A stretch of 64,000 nt of DNA. Origin: a virus. The stretch lies in IMG/VR virus record IMGVR_UViG_3300021962_000060, positions 1 to 64,000 of that record. One strand, 5' to 3'. The notes beneath the pieces were generated by a model. It was not told where the DNA came from. It did no database searches and worked only from the letters and a program-made list of their open reading frames with translations. The translations under genes and the position numbers were made by a program. Of the stretch, positions 47,235 through 57,031 are shown in pieces (positions within the stretch are counted from its first letter, which is position 1; each line of letters begins with the position of its first letter).

Positions 47235-47767
47235 CCAATCTTCATGTCAGTTAAGTTTTTAACCGAATCAAATTTTTCTATTAAGTGACTATTGTACCAT
47301 GTCTCCATCACTGCGACAGTGGTATTTGTCATAGAACTTACTTTTTTTATTTCGCGAGGATTATCATCAATAAAAAATATTGGTTTAATCTTATCTATAA
47401 TTTCATATTTATGATACATGTCAGCAACAACAACATCATTATACTGAACGCACCATCCATCAAGCCAAGGATGTATCTCATTTTGTGAGATATCAGAGCG
47501 ACGAGATGTTATGAATATAATATCAAATCCATTACTAAACCAATCATTTATACAATGCCATGACTCTTTGATTGGCAAAAGATTCTTCCAAAATAAAGGA
47601 TCTTTATATATGTATTCGACTTCTTCAACACCATCGGGTGTTAATAAAGAATCACTAACTAGATTAAGGTTGTATTCAATACTAGAATTAGCTTTTATGT
47701 AATTTAAAACTTGTGATCCGATATCGGTAATAATACCATCCAGATCTAAACATATTGTTTTGTTCAT
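47231..47767 (-). CDS. HAD-superfamily 5'-nucleotidase-like protein
   Basis: A 178-residue protein. CLDLDGIITD is HAD motif I, FITSRR motif II and FFIDDNPREI motif IV. Similar to small NT5C-type deoxyribonucleotidases, so it may adjust nucleotide pools. It overlaps dnaE by 4 nt. Confidence 0.85.
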   Translation of the reverse strand: MNKTICLDLDGIITDIGSQVLNYIKANSSIEYNLNLVSDSLLTPDGVEEVEYIYKDPLFWKNLLPIKESWHCINDWFSNGFDIIFITSRRSDISQNEIHPWLDGWCVQYNDVVVADMYHKYEIIDKIKPIFFIDDNPREIKKVSSMTNTTVAVMETWYNSHLIEKFDSVKNLTDMKIG

Positions 47768-47775
47768 AATGAATA

Positions 47776-47808
47776 GTGCCGGCAGGCGTAAGATCCTGCC
47801 GGCACCAC
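47776..47808 (-). terminator. Hairpin between the SSB-like and HAD genes
   Basis: GTGCCGGCAGG/CCTGCCGGCAC, an 11-bp perfect stem containing two GCCGGC words. The T-run after it is weak. Confidence 0.65.
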
Positions 47809-47815
47809 TCCTTTC

Positions 47816-48454
47816 TCACCAAGAATCTTTGGCGAGTTCACCAGTCGTCAAATACTTTTCCTGATCGGCATAAGGAAGAGTCTTGTAGATATTATCAAGA
47901 TCATGCATCGGCAGAGACTTGATATTATCAGGCATAGGCGACTGATCCAAGGGGATCAAAGTATAATTTGTATCCTGAGGACCAGATCCAGTGCGTGAGC
48001 ACTTATAGTAACGATCAGTAATCGTACCAAACTCCTTAGCATACTCAATTAAAATCAAAGCCATATGGCGCTGATTGTAAGTGGTATCCATAACTCTAGG
48101 CTCCCAAGTGCCAGGCTCAACTTCAACAGCAATGTTGACAAGCAAGTGCGGCTTCGGTCTCCAACGAGTATCCTTAGCAATCTGCTCACTAGCCCAGCAT
48201 CTATAGTTGAAGTCCGGTAACTCACGTGTAGAAGCAACTCTCCACTTCCAGTTAATTGGCGAAGTAACAACGGGCACTGTTATGGCAGTACCAACTGCTT
48301 CGTCAAAATTCTTTGAGTCTTGTGCAAGTTCTTGACGAAAACGAATCTTAAAAGTATCTCCCGATTGTATTGAGAAAAACTTATTTTTGCTTACGCCTCC
48401 GCTTGACGGTATATTTTTTTCTAAGTCTTTAAGTGATTTTACTGAATTAAACAT
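47816..48454 (-). CDS. ssDNA-binding-like protein
   Basis: A 212-residue protein beginning MFNSVKSLKDLEK. FKIRFRQELAQDS, then RCWASEQ and PHLLVNIAVE follow the pattern of actinophage single-stranded DNA-binding proteins with an OB fold. Position between primase and polymerase supports this. Confidence 0.7.
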   Translation of the reverse strand: MFNSVKSLKDLEKNIPSSGGVSKNKFFSIQSGDTFKIRFRQELAQDSKNFDEAVGTAITVPVVTSPINWKWRVASTRELPDFNYRCWASEQIAKDTRWRPKPHLLVNIAVEVEPGTWEPRVMDTTYNQRHMALILIEYAKEFGTITDRYYKCSRTGSGPQDTNYTLIPLDQSPMPDNIKSLPMHDLDNIYKTLPYADQEKYLTTGELAKDSW

Positions 48455-48457
48455 TTC

Positions 48458-49372
48458 CTACCTACCTCCAATGATTGGTTCTTTATATGTGTATGATTTT
48501 TGTATTTCCTGCTCAGACATTTCACCTGGATCTTTAAGATTGTCAGGTATGACCATCTTAAACAGTTCTTTGCCTTCGCAAGAATCTATTATAGCATGAC
48601 GCATGGCATCGCCAGCATCATCTTTATCTGAAAAAATGATTATTCTGTCGAACCATTTTTTCAACATTGACACTTGATTAGCTGATACTTTTGCACCAAG
48701 TGTTGCTACACAATTTACATAACCGGCTTGAATTACTTTTGCACAGTCTAGACTTCCTTCAACAACAATACACTCATCAAATCTCTTAGCATTTTGAATA
48801 TTGAAGAGCACATCCGCACGCTTGAATCCCTTATTATATAAATAACGAGGATCTTGCCAGTCGTGAACTGCACGACCGATAAGGCCAACTATTTCATACT
48901 GTGTATTTCTAACAGGAATTACAACACGATCTTTAACTTTAGAGTATCCTATTTCAAGGAATGATAATGTTTCCTTAGTAAAGCCTCTTTCAATCAAAGA
49001 TTGCAAGTTTAACAACTCTTCACTATTATAATTAATCCTTATTGAATCAAGAGTCAACTCTTCCTCTTTTGGTGGATTTAGTGACATTTCAAGTTGATAC
49101 TGTAAATTGACAGGATCAACAATATTTTCACGACCATAAGATTTGCCAGTAATATGCTTATATAACTGCCTAAAGTTACCTTTTTTATCACAAGATGGAT
49201 TGAAGCACTGCCATAATCCTGTTTTAAGATTTATATAAAATGCAGGACTATGAGTGTTTTTGTGAAAAGGGCAGTATATCGTAGCTTCTTTTCCAGTTTC
49301 AGTTTGAATATTTATATTAAAAGAATCAAACAGGCTTCTAATATCTTGCTCTAAGTTATTTGATGAATACAA
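48458..49372 (-). CDS. DnaG-type primase
   Basis: About 304 residues. A zinc finger (CPFH, then C-x4-C) precedes a TOPRIM domain with VVEGSLDCAKV and IFSDKDDAGDA. It is short, ending soon after TOPRIM. No ATG fits: the frame is open to 49441, and a TTG at 49372 would overlap the upstream gene by 17 nt and place the zinc finger normally. The start is uncertain. Confidence 0.8.
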   Translation of the reverse strand: MYSSNNLEQDIRSLFDSFNINIQTETGKEATIYCPFHKNTHSPAFYINLKTGLWQCFNPSCDKKGNFRQLYKHITGKSYGRENIVDPVNLQYQLEMSLNPPKEEELTLDSIRINYNSEELLNLQSLIERGFTKETLSFLEIGYSKVKDRVVIPVRNTQYEIVGLIGRAVHDWQDPRYLYNKGFKRADVLFNIQNAKRFDECIVVEGSLDCAKVIQAGYVNCVATLGAKVSANQVSMLKKWFDRIIIFSDKDDAGDAMRHAIIDSCEGKELFKMVIPDNLKDPGEMSEQEIQKSYTYKEPIIGGR

Positions 49373-49550
49373 TTTTAAACTCAAAAGTTTCAGTTTCTTG
49401 CTTATAATCAGTATAAAGCTTTGTTGTTGTAAAGTCACCAATTGATGATCTTATTTCATCTTCGATCCAAGGTCTTAGTCTAATGATTGTTTCAACATCA
49501 CGACTAGTCCCATGTGATACATGAATAATTGAATCATTTTTAGTACTCAT
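49356..49550 (-). CDS. Hypothetical small protein
   Basis: A 64-residue protein beginning MSTKNDSIIHVSHG, between helicase and primase with a TGATG overlap. The function is unknown. Confidence 0.65.
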   Translation of the reverse strand: MSTKNDSIIHVSHGTSRDVETIIRLRPWIEDEIRSSIGDFTTTKLYTDYKQETETFEFKIVFIK

Positions 49551-50767
49551 CACAGATCCCATTCCTCACTCCACTTTCCTGTTTCAAGATTCCATCTAAG
49601 ATAGAATCCAAAATGTGTAGCTCTTCTAACTTTTCTAGAAACAACCTGAAATAGATCAGAGTTATATTCGCGATGGATGGCCAAAACCAAGTCAGCATCA
49701 TAAGCCAACTGCTTAGACCAAGCAACTTCTTCAAGCTCCGGTGGTCTTTCACTATGACCTTCACTCATCGTAACAGCCGCAACGTCAATAATCGGAATAT
49801 TGTTCTTTACAGCAATACGCTTGAAAGCTTTAGATAGATTCTTGGCCTTCTCAGTTTCATTCCTAGCACCACTAGAGTCATCAAAAAGACCATGATAATC
49901 AAGAATCACCATGTCGGGTTGGTACTGATCAATCTTAGCCTGCACCATGTTCTGGTCTGCTGTCTCTAGCCCCTCCGAGGTGATAAGATAAATAGGTTGC
50001 TTTCCTTCAAATGTTTTAGCAGCCCATTGTTCATATCTACCAACAATACTGGCATTAGCCTTTACTAAATCAGTATTTGTAAAGTTACCTTCGCCATTAT
50101 TTAGTAAAGTATCAAGCCTTTGACCTTCTTGAAGTTTATTCATCTCCAAAGAAATAATCATTGGTCGATAGCCTGCTCTCCAAGCATTAGCAGCAAATAA
50201 TCTTGCTATAAATGATTTACCAACACCTGTCCAGCCAAGCAAAACAATAAAGTCTCCAGCCTGCCAACCACCAAAGACCTTATCAATAACAGAAATACCG
50301 CTAGGAATGCCTACAATATCTTTGTCGGGATTGAGTGATCTTTCTTTTAATTCATTGAAACGGTCACGCCATTCACCGGCTAAGTCTGTATCTTTTAAAT
50401 TGCTAGAATACTTATATAGTTTAGAAGTATTCTCCATTAAAAAAGACAAGGCTTCTTTAGGACCAAGTTCACCAAGCATTGAATGGGCCTGAGCAACTAT
50501 TCTACGTGTTTGTAGTGCTAACGATTCACGCTTTGCTTGTTCAATATAATAACTTAAAGGCTCAGAAGAATTGATAAATTCAAAATCACCAAAATGAGAT
50601 TTAATCGTATCTTTTGATGGAACCTTGCTGTGCTTATCATAGTGACCAAGAATAAAATTCCAAATATCACGGTATTCAGAAAATACACCATCAACTCCCT
50701 CGTTAACTGCGGAAACCATGTCACCGCTTTCAACAATAGAGTTTATTAATCTCATCTCATAGTTCAT
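49550..50767 (-). CDS. dnaB: DnaB-type replicative helicase
   Basis: About 405 residues, starting MNYEMRLINSI. Helical N-terminal domain, then a RecA-like motor with Walker A GWTGVGKS (about 178-185), MVILDYHG and a C-terminal RR-x-THFGF segment. It unwinds the fork for DnaE and primase. Confidence 0.92.
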   Translation of the reverse strand: MNYEMRLINSIVESGDMVSAVNEGVDGVFSEYRDIWNFILGHYDKHSKVPSKDTIKSHFGDFEFINSSEPLSYYIEQAKRESLALQTRRIVAQAHSMLGELGPKEALSFLMENTSKLYKYSSNLKDTDLAGEWRDRFNELKERSLNPDKDIVGIPSGISVIDKVFGGWQAGDFIVLLGWTGVGKSFIARLFAANAWRAGYRPMIISLEMNKLQEGQRLDTLLNNGEGNFTNTDLVKANASIVGRYEQWAAKTFEGKQPIYLITSEGLETADQNMVQAKIDQYQPDMVILDYHGLFDDSSGARNETEKAKNLSKAFKRIAVKNNIPIIDVAAVTMSEGHSERPPELEEVAWSKQLAYDADLVLAIHREYNSDLFQVVSRKVRRATHFGFYLRWNLETGKWSEEWDL

Positions 50768-51065
50768 CTTCAAGCAACTTTCTCGTATCTGCTACAACCT
50801 GTTTAAATTTATTTATTGAACTCTGCTCTCTTTTTATCTTGTCAACCAAATTTCTTGATTCAAGAGCAAAGTTGAATACAAGAATCGGGCCATCATTAGT
50901 ATCAATGTACCATTTGATGGCCATCAACAAATCATCGCTATCATAATGCTTTGCTAAACTATCTGCAACATCATCTTGCCTAGGAGAATCTGGAAGAAAC
51001 AATTTCCCTTTTTCTTCACAAAAAACTCTAAAAGCAGATACAACATCACTCCCAATTATTGTCAT
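50757..51065 (-). CDS. Possible helicase-loader-like small protein
   Basis: A 102-residue helical protein beginning MTIIGSDVVSAFRV. It sits directly before dnaB with an 11-nt overlap. A loader or adaptor role is suggested only by position and helical make-up. Confidence 0.6.
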   Translation of the reverse strand: MTIIGSDVVSAFRVFCEEKGKLFLPDSPRQDDVADSLAKHYDSDDLLMAIKWYIDTNDGPILVFNFALESRNLVDKIKREQSSINKFKQVVADTRKLLEDEL

Positions 51066-51291
51066 TTACATCCTCAACTTTTTTCCATTTTGACATTAAA
51101 CGATCAAACTCTGTTGTGCCGGCTACAACTCCAATAACTTCTTCTAATTCAGAATTATATAATATACATTCGTTAACGACAGTACATTTTTTGCACCCAT
51201 TAACAGCATACTCAATTTTTTCTAAATTATAAGAAACCCAATGGGAGTGATGATTGTCATTGGCACAAATAGCTTGATTTCGCCAATTCAC
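51046..51291 (-). CDS. whiB: WhiB-like iron-sulfur regulator, second copy
   Basis: An 81-residue protein beginning MNWRNQAICAND. Cys9, Cys33, Cys36 and Cys42 (CKKCTVVNEC) are the four cluster ligands; GVVAGTTEFDR replaces the usual GVWGG turn. It is shorter than the first WhiB and embedded in the replication genes, with a less basic tail. It may have diverged in role. Confidence 0.85.
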   Translation of the reverse strand: MNWRNQAICANDNHHSHWVSYNLEKIEYAVNGCKKCTVVNECILYNSELEEVIGVVAGTTEFDRLMSKWKKVEDVNDNNWE

Positions 51292-51482
51292 TTATCTAAC
51301 TCTTTAAGCTTTGCTTCAATCTGCTCATCAAGAGATGCCCAAAGCTTTTGCCAAGAGGATTCATCATCTAAAGACGAAGCCAAAATCTTTGCCCCTGCAT
51401 CTAAACGAAGTGACTCATAGTTTCCAAGATTTTTGGTGATTCCAATGGAAGCCCAAATTTCTGCTTTGTCATTATCAATCAT
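51288..51482 (-). CDS. Hypothetical small protein
   Basis: A 64-residue protein beginning MIDNDKAEIWASIG, helical, overlapping both neighbours by 4 nt. The function is unknown. Confidence 0.65.
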   Translation of the reverse strand: MIDNDKAEIWASIGITKNLGNYESLRLDAGAKILASSLDDESSWQKLWASLDEQIEAKLKELDK

Positions 51483-51913
51483 AGGTTATCCACCTTTTGT
51501 TTAAGAGAAACAATGCTGTTTCTAATGTTGTTATTTTTTACGCTGACAGGTCTACCAGGTGACCTGCCAGAGAAGAATGCTACCACATCAAGAACCTCAG
51601 ATTCGCTGTAGAAGCGCCAATTTTTATAACAATTTTGCTCATCATCAATAACAAAAGATGGTTTTGGAAGCAAACCATTCTTTTCATACTTTCTTATTGT
51701 GTCAGAGCGTTTGTTTGTAATTTTAGATAACTCACCAATTGTATACAAACGACTAAGTAAAATTTCAGATCCAGCAAGAGGCACCACTTCTTCTACTTCT
51801 ATATTAACAAATCTAACAATAATGCTATTAGAAGATTTGTGAATTTTTTTGACTTTTACAAGTTGTGCTTTGTATAAATAAAATTTATTTTCTATAATTT
51901 TATTTGTTATCAT
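51479..51913 (-). CDS. MerR-like DNA-binding protein
   Basis: A 144-residue protein beginning MITNKIIENKFYLY. YTIGELSKITNKRSDTIRKYE near residue 75 is a MerR-type winged helix-turn-helix, with GLLPKPSF as the wing and FYSESEVLDVV after it. The N-terminal part is beta-rich. It is a probable transcription factor of this operon. Confidence 0.8.
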   Translation of the reverse strand: MITNKIIENKFYLYKAQLVKVKKIHKSSNSIIVRFVNIEVEEVVPLAGSEILLSRLYTIGELSKITNKRSDTIRKYEKNGLLPKPSFVIDDEQNCYKNWRFYSESEVLDVVAFFSGRSPGRPVSVKNNNIRNSIVSLKQKVDNL

Positions 51914-52103
51914 TTTGAATCTTCTTTTGAGTTTGTTCAATAAACTTTTCAAGTTTAGCAACTTCAATATCTACAGAATGAGCACACTGAATACAGGTGA
52001 CATCAACCCATAACTCACCTAGACTATAATATTGTTCACCAATATATTTAGTACCACCGCATCTTTTACATATCCAATTTATTGGCGGAAACTTAATCAC
52101 CAT
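51900..52103 (-). CDS. Small zinc-ribbon protein
   Basis: A 67-residue protein beginning MVIKFPPINWICKRC. The CKRC and CIQC pairs form a zinc ribbon followed by a charged helix. The start overlaps the upstream stop. Confidence 0.7.
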   Translation of the reverse strand: MVIKFPPINWICKRCGGTKYIGEQYYSLGELWVDVTCIQCAHSVDIEVAKLEKFIEQTQKKIQNDNK

Positions 52104-52299
52104 ACACCGCCTGTTCAAATGCTTCAATTTCTGGTGTAGTCATATGTTCACCGATTATCCTTATAGATAAACCATAGAGATCATTGGCAATATTACGCCA
52201 ACGGTCACGATCTGCTCGCATCTTTTCAAACATCACTCTTAGGATGTCAAAATCGTTTTCACAGTCTTCTAGTTTATATGCAAAACTCTCAGTCACCAC
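52093..52299 (-). CDS. Hypothetical small helical protein
   Basis: A 68-residue protein with a GTG start and GGCGGTG upstream. It is helical and Arg/Asp-rich. The function is unknown. Confidence 0.65.
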   Translation of the reverse strand: MVTESFAYKLEDCENDFDILRVMFEKMRADRDRWRNIANDLYGLSIRIIGEHMTTPEIEAFEQAVYGD

Positions 52300-52308
52300 G
52301 CACCGCCA

Positions 52309-53469
52309 TTACAACCAGCAGTTATACTCAGCAGTAACAATGCCCTTTTCAGGATGGACAAACATCAAAGGTTGTGAGGGCTGACCAATTGCAGCCAAAC
52401 GTTCCATAGCGTATGTGTTTGTAGACTCAGGGCTACCAGAGATTCTGAATTGAACCGTATTAAAAGTAAACTTAGTAGGGGTATGGAAATGTCCGCAATA
52501 AACATCATTAAACTCTTCAGGGACAGCACCAATCTTCCATCCATAAACTTTTTTCTGGAATGCATATAAAGTAGAAAGCGTACCAAACTGATCGCCATGA
52601 ATTAGCATTGATTTGTAATTGCCAATCTCATCTACAGCATACCAATTCCTATCACCTTTACCGTCTGGAATATTAAATGATATGCGCTTTTCATTCTCAT
52701 ACATCAACTGAACGATACGATATAGCATTCTATCGGCATTGGTTTCAGGATCATGATCTCGGCGCGATCTACCGCCAATAGCACCGTGATTACCAATAAC
52801 ACCGACAAAGACAACTTTTTCAAAGTTCTGTAGCATCTTGTCAATAAACTTACGCATAATTCTAGGCCCATCAACAGTCACTTGACGATATAAGCCTCCA
52901 TCGACCAAGAAGCTTTGACCTGGAAAAATAAGTTCACCTTCAACAATGTCTCCAAGACACCAGATATGAATCTCATTAACAGGATGATCTGCTCTTTGAA
53001 TATTTGTTAAATCAACAACTTTCTCTGCAAATCTTTCAATTCTTTCTTCACAAACAGAAGAGTTGTAGTCAGGAGTGACTTTTGCCAACTGCCAATCGGC
53101 AAGGACTGCTACAGCAACCTCTTGATTCTTGTTAGCTTTCTTAGATTTAATACCAACAAAATTTCTTTCAACAGGAGGCAGTGGATTCTGAGAAACAACA
53201 TCTTTAACGGCCATATAAACAGCATTAACAATCTCATCTTGTTTAGACTTTATCTTTTCATATTCAGAAAGTAGTTTTGCATATGCGACCTTGAGTTCGG
53301 GTCTGTCGGAATCCAAATCAACAGGAACGTTCACAAGACCGTTTTCCTTCCTAAATTTACAAAGACCCAATGAATCTATAGATTTACGGCAGCTAGGATG
53401 GGCGTACCTTTGATTAGCGGAGTTAGGCTCAAACTCTAAATCGCAATTATTTCCTTCACATTTTTTCAC
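52309..53469 (-). CDS. Metallophosphoesterase (Mre11/calcineurin-like)
   Basis: A 386-residue protein with a GTG start and AAGGAGG upstream. An N-terminal zinc finger (C-x4-C and later HPSC) precedes a calcineurin-like core: LADWQLAK, GDIVEGEL, GNHGAIGG, IHGDQF and GHFHTP. It is likely a DNA exonuclease or phosphatase in recombination. Confidence 0.85.
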   Translation of the reverse strand: MKKCEGNNCDLEFEPNSANQRYAHPSCRKSIDSLGLCKFRKENGLVNVPVDLDSDRPELKVAYAKLLSEYEKIKSKQDEIVNAVYMAVKDVVSQNPLPPVERNFVGIKSKKANKNQEVAVAVLADWQLAKVTPDYNSSVCEERIERFAEKVVDLTNIQRADHPVNEIHIWCLGDIVEGELIFPGQSFLVDGGLYRQVTVDGPRIMRKFIDKMLQNFEKVVFVGVIGNHGAIGGRSRRDHDPETNADRMLYRIVQLMYENEKRISFNIPDGKGDRNWYAVDEIGNYKSMLIHGDQFGTLSTLYAFQKKVYGWKIGAVPEEFNDVYCGHFHTPTKFTFNTVQFRISGSPESTNTYAMERLAAIGQPSQPLMFVHPEKGIVTAEYNCWL

Positions 53470-53519
53470 GGTGCCTCCTTCAGGCTTCCGTCTATCGTAT
53501 CACACCTGAGGGGAAGGAA

Positions 53520-53963
53520 TCAGTCATTAGGAATATTTTTTTGAATAATTCTTTTTCGTGAAATATCACGTTTTTTTGTATGGGGCTTAGTGCTTTTAAC
53601 AGTTTCTCTCTGTTTATCTCTTTGAGCTTGGGTGGGCTTTCTGCCTTCCATGTGTATGGCACTATGTTCTTTATGAAGACATAGAAAAAAATTTTCTATT
53701 CTATTATCTGTTTTAATTTCATTTATATGATGCACTGTCTCCCAAGGCTGTAAATATCGACCAAGATAATTTTCCATGACCAATCTATGCTCATAAACAT
53801 AACCACGAATATTACGTGGATGGTCTGGCAGGAGGACTCTCACATATCCTTTATCATCAATATACTTACCGCCAGCAAAATTAGGATTACTAGCTCCACT
53901 ATTGTTTTTTGAAGACCATTGAATATCTTTACGCTTAGACGCTAACTCTCTACGAGCAGACAA
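53520..53963 (-). CDS. HNH homing-type endonuclease
   Basis: A 147-residue protein. YVYEHRLVMENYLGR, VHHINEIKTDNRIEN and LCLHKEHSAIH are the HNH catalytic and structural motifs, with a basic tail. It is free-standing at the junction between tail genes and replication genes, typical of an intrusive mobile gene. Confidence 0.9.
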   Translation of the reverse strand: MSARRELASKRKDIQWSSKNNSGASNPNFAGGKYIDDKGYVRVLLPDHPRNIRGYVYEHRLVMENYLGRYLQPWETVHHINEIKTDNRIENFFLCLHKEHSAIHMEGRKPTQAQRDKQRETVKSTKPHTKKRDISRKRIIQKNIPND

Positions 53964-53965
53964 TT

Positions 53966-54643
53966 TTAGACACCGCCAGCGTCTTCGACATAAATCTGAA
54001 TAGGAGCACTAGCATTACCTTCAATTCTCCAGTTAGGAGCATTATTCGTATTAGCGCCAGCAGTGCGTGCAACAGTTAAAAAGAAACTCTGGTTAGTTAA
54101 AGCAGATCCAGTAGTCTTAAGCACGCTATACGTGCCTAAACCTATTTTGCTTGGATAAGTATTAGACTTTACTGCTTCATTAGCAATATTAGCAGGTAAT
54201 CCCGTAGATACGTTAAGGAGCGAATACGTATGGGGAGTTACTTCCCAGTACGCCAGTTTCTGCTTGCCAGAGTCTGCTAGGCTAGTGCCATTATACACAG
54301 TTATAACATACTTGGAATCCTCCGCGCCGGCAGAAAGCACAGAAATTGCTGGAATGTTTACAGTTATTTTATAATATCTATTTTCGGCAATAGTAACTCG
54401 TCTATCCGAGCCGCCAGTACCGCTTTCGTCTTTAAGATAAATAATTTCTGTTTCAGCAAACGTAGAATAGCCAGTCGAGTTAGGAACTTGAGATGTTAAC
54501 TCGTTCATTCTAATAACGCCAGTTGCTTTATCATCAATAACATCTTTAACTTGCTCAATATTGGTAGACATCTGAGCAAGGCGAGCTCCGGTTATAGGAG
54601 TTCCATCAGTCCAAGAAACAAAATTATAGTTTTCGTAAGCCAT
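53966..54643 (-). CDS. Minor tail or fibre protein
   Basis: A 225-residue protein beginning MAYENYNFVSWTDG. The N-terminal SWTDGTPITGARLAQM segment and the beta-rich, Ser/Thr/Gly/Asn-rich remainder fit distal tail proteins of actinophages. A TATAAT box lies just upstream. Confidence 0.7.
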   Translation of the reverse strand: MAYENYNFVSWTDGTPITGARLAQMSTNIEQVKDVIDDKATGVIRMNELTSQVPNSTGYSTFAETEIIYLKDESGTGGSDRRVTIAENRYYKITVNIPAISVLSAGAEDSKYVITVYNGTSLADSGKQKLAYWEVTPHTYSLLNVSTGLPANIANEAVKSNTYPSKIGLGTYSVLKTTGSALTNQSFFLTVARTAGANTNNAPNWRIEGNASAPIQIYVEDAGGV

Positions 54644-54669
54644 ATATCTCCATTATACTACAAAAATGA

Positions 54670-55419
54670 TTAAAAATGTATTGTGCCTCTATACTGGTAG
54701 TTTAATAGTTTACCCTCAATCCAAGACTCAAAAAGAGGAGTGATATTCGGGACTCCGGCCGGTCTGTTTTGTGCATCAGGATTTCCCTGTAAATAGAGAG
54801 CAACATGAGTATCTGGGAAAGATTCAAGAATTTCCTGCTTAACCAATTCTGGCATCTCTAATTTTTCAAGAATAATTTTACTAAGTTTTGCAGCAGGTTC
54901 CTGATTATTAAATGGCTCATCTGCAACCATACTCCATTCAATTATTAATTTAAAAAGTTCACCAAGAGTTCTTGCATGTCTTTGCGGATGAAGTTTAATA
55001 AGTTCATTTTCAACCCATTCAGAATGAATTTTTTTATCAGAGCCTGGTGCCCATCCGTTATCTATGGCATCACGCTGCCATTTTGGTAATGAGTCATATT
55101 GACGCTTTAAAATATCAGATTCTGACTCTTTCCATTCCGAATAGAGTATATAAAAGTGTGGAGAAAAGTCAATTATTGGAGTTAAAAATTGTATATTTTC
55201 AATCTTCATTCCTAGTGGTAATCTGTATGGATTACTAGGGTTCCAATCTAAACATACCGGTCCATATGTATTGTTATCGCACCTAGACTCGGATTGGTTG
55301 TATCTACTGATTTCAACCACGGATGTAAAAGAAAAAACTCCAACATTGTCATCTTGGTCTACTATTTTATCGTAGTAACCAATATTAGCTTTACTTGAAC
55401 CATAATTTTTAAGCCCCAT
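54670..55419 (-). CDS. Hypothetical protein in the tail operon
   Basis: A 249-residue protein beginning MGLKNYGSSKANIG. No structural domain is recognised. It overlaps the S74 tail gene by 11 nt, so it may be a tail accessory protein. Confidence 0.7.
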   Translation of the reverse strand: MGLKNYGSSKANIGYYDKIVDQDDNVGVFSFTSVVEISRYNQSESRCDNNTYGPVCLDWNPSNPYRLPLGMKIENIQFLTPIIDFSPHFYILYSEWKESESDILKRQYDSLPKWQRDAIDNGWAPGSDKKIHSEWVENELIKLHPQRHARTLGELFKLIIEWSMVADEPFNNQEPAAKLSKIILEKLEMPELVKQEILESFPDTHVALYLQGNPDAQNRPAGVPNITPLFESWIEGKLLNYQYRGTIHF

Positions 55420-57031
55420 TACTCATTACTCCTTCAATATTTTCAATTTTGATTATAAGCTCTTGAACAGCTTTTGTTAATATACTAACTATACCATTTA
55501 TATCATAAGATGAAGCAACAAAATTAGATGGATTGTCAAAATCAGAATCATTTACAGGTCCATTTTCGTATACATGGTCGTAGTTAATAAGCCCTCTATC
55601 TACAGATTCCACATCTTCAACAATAAAACCAGTCTTAATGTCATTATCTTTTAAATATTTTATAATATTAGAGCTATTTTCATTAACTCTAAATTTAAAA
55701 GTAACTGGATTTAATAATTTTACTTTATTTATTGCATTCTCTACAGATTGTATGTCGTATTTGTACTCTCTTCTTGAAACTGCTCTTACAAATTGACCTG
55801 AGCTATATAAAATATTTGATCCAGTTCCAGTTGGTAATTGTGCAAACATGGATACATTAGATCCACCATTGTAGATGTAAAATAGTGGACTTGCATCAAA
55901 AAAATTAGAGCCAGTATGTGTTATTGTTCTAATTCCTAGAAATGGATCAACACCGCCAGCAATAGAGCCGGCGTTAACACCAGTATATTTAAAATACACA
56001 ATTCCACCACTAATATCTGTTAAACGAGTTCCATCATCAACTTTGACACTATTTCGCAGCGTCACGCTTCCCTGTACAAAACTATTTGTACCCAATGCAA
56101 AACTTGCAAGATTACCTAAAATACTTTTTATATAGCCATTAGCATTGAATGCCGAAGCTCCAGCATTAATATTTGCGTCAGTAATTGAACCTCCACCATA
56201 AGATGCACTAGTAAACGAAGAACCAGTAGCAACAATATAGCCATTAGAGTATAAAGTAGTAGAACCACCAGAAAGCGTTGTGCTTGAAATAGACCAACCA
56301 CCAATATTCCCGCTATTGGCGGTTAAAGCACCACCATTTGTAACCCTAAAAGGCGCTGAAAGGAATGTTCCATTACCCAAAGACATACTGCCGTTTGAAT
56401 AAACTTTAAAAACATTAGGATCAGTACCAATTGTCAAACTACCACCAGTAATCGCTCCATTAGAAACAGAACCATTAGCAAAAGTACCACCAGCATTTAT
56501 AGTTCCAGTAAAGTTTCCAGAAGTAGCCTCAATCTGGCCTCTGACAATAATATTATTGTTAAATTCAGCACTGCCATTGCTTCTAATTTGCCATCCAGTA
56601 GTTCCTAAAACATAGTTATTACTGCTAATTGTGTCTCCAACTTGGACAACATTAATTGCTAGTTCAGCAGCAGTAATTGTATTAGATGCTATCTCATTAG
56701 CAGTAATTGTATTTGCAGCTATATTGTTTGCAGTAATTTCGTTAGCACCAATATGTACACCCCTAACAGAATTCTCTAGCAATTCGATGCCGGCCGGCGC
56801 TAATATCTGGGTTGATATAAAATTAGCAATATATTGATTAAATCTATTTTGATTATTTTGTCTAGTTATATCTCTTTGGGCATCCTGACCAGATGTTGTA
56901 TTATCAGTACCAAAGTCAAAAATGCTGTATTTACTAAAATCAATAAGTGACGAAGAAACTCCATCATGTTTATGGCCGCCAGATCTAAAAAATCTTATTG
57001 CTGACTCAGATGTGCTAGTGTTTGCTGGCAT
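55409..57031 (-). CDS. Tail fibre protein with S74 intramolecular chaperone
   Basis: A 540-residue protein. The N-terminal part carries alternating short repeats (ITANNIAANTITANEIAS), a beta-helical Gly/Ser/Asn-rich shaft, then a C-terminal peptidase S74 domain with SRREYKYDI (candidate Ser/Lys dyad) and KTGFIVEDVE. Such domains trimerise and self-cleave. It probably forms the host-recognition fibre. Confidence 0.85.
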   Translation of the reverse strand: MPANTSTSESAIRFFRSGGHKHDGVSSSLIDFSKYSIFDFGTDNTTSGQDAQRDITRQNNQNRFNQYIANFISTQILAPAGIELLENSVRGVHIGANEITANNIAANTITANEIASNTITAAELAINVVQVGDTISSNNYVLGTTGWQIRSNGSAEFNNNIIVRGQIEATSGNFTGTINAGGTFANGSVSNGAITGGSLTIGTDPNVFKVYSNGSMSLGNGTFLSAPFRVTNGGALTANSGNIGGWSISSTTLSGGSTTLYSNGYIVATGSSFTSASYGGGSITDANINAGASAFNANGYIKSILGNLASFALGTNSFVQGSVTLRNSVKVDDGTRLTDISGGIVYFKYTGVNAGSIAGGVDPFLGIRTITHTGSNFFDASPLFYIYNGGSNVSMFAQLPTGTGSNILYSSGQFVRAVSRREYKYDIQSVENAINKVKLLNPVTFKFRVNENSSNIIKYLKDNDIKTGFIVEDVESVDRGLINYDHVYENGPVNDSDFDNPSNFVASSYDINGIVSILTKAVQELIIKIENIEGVMSNGA

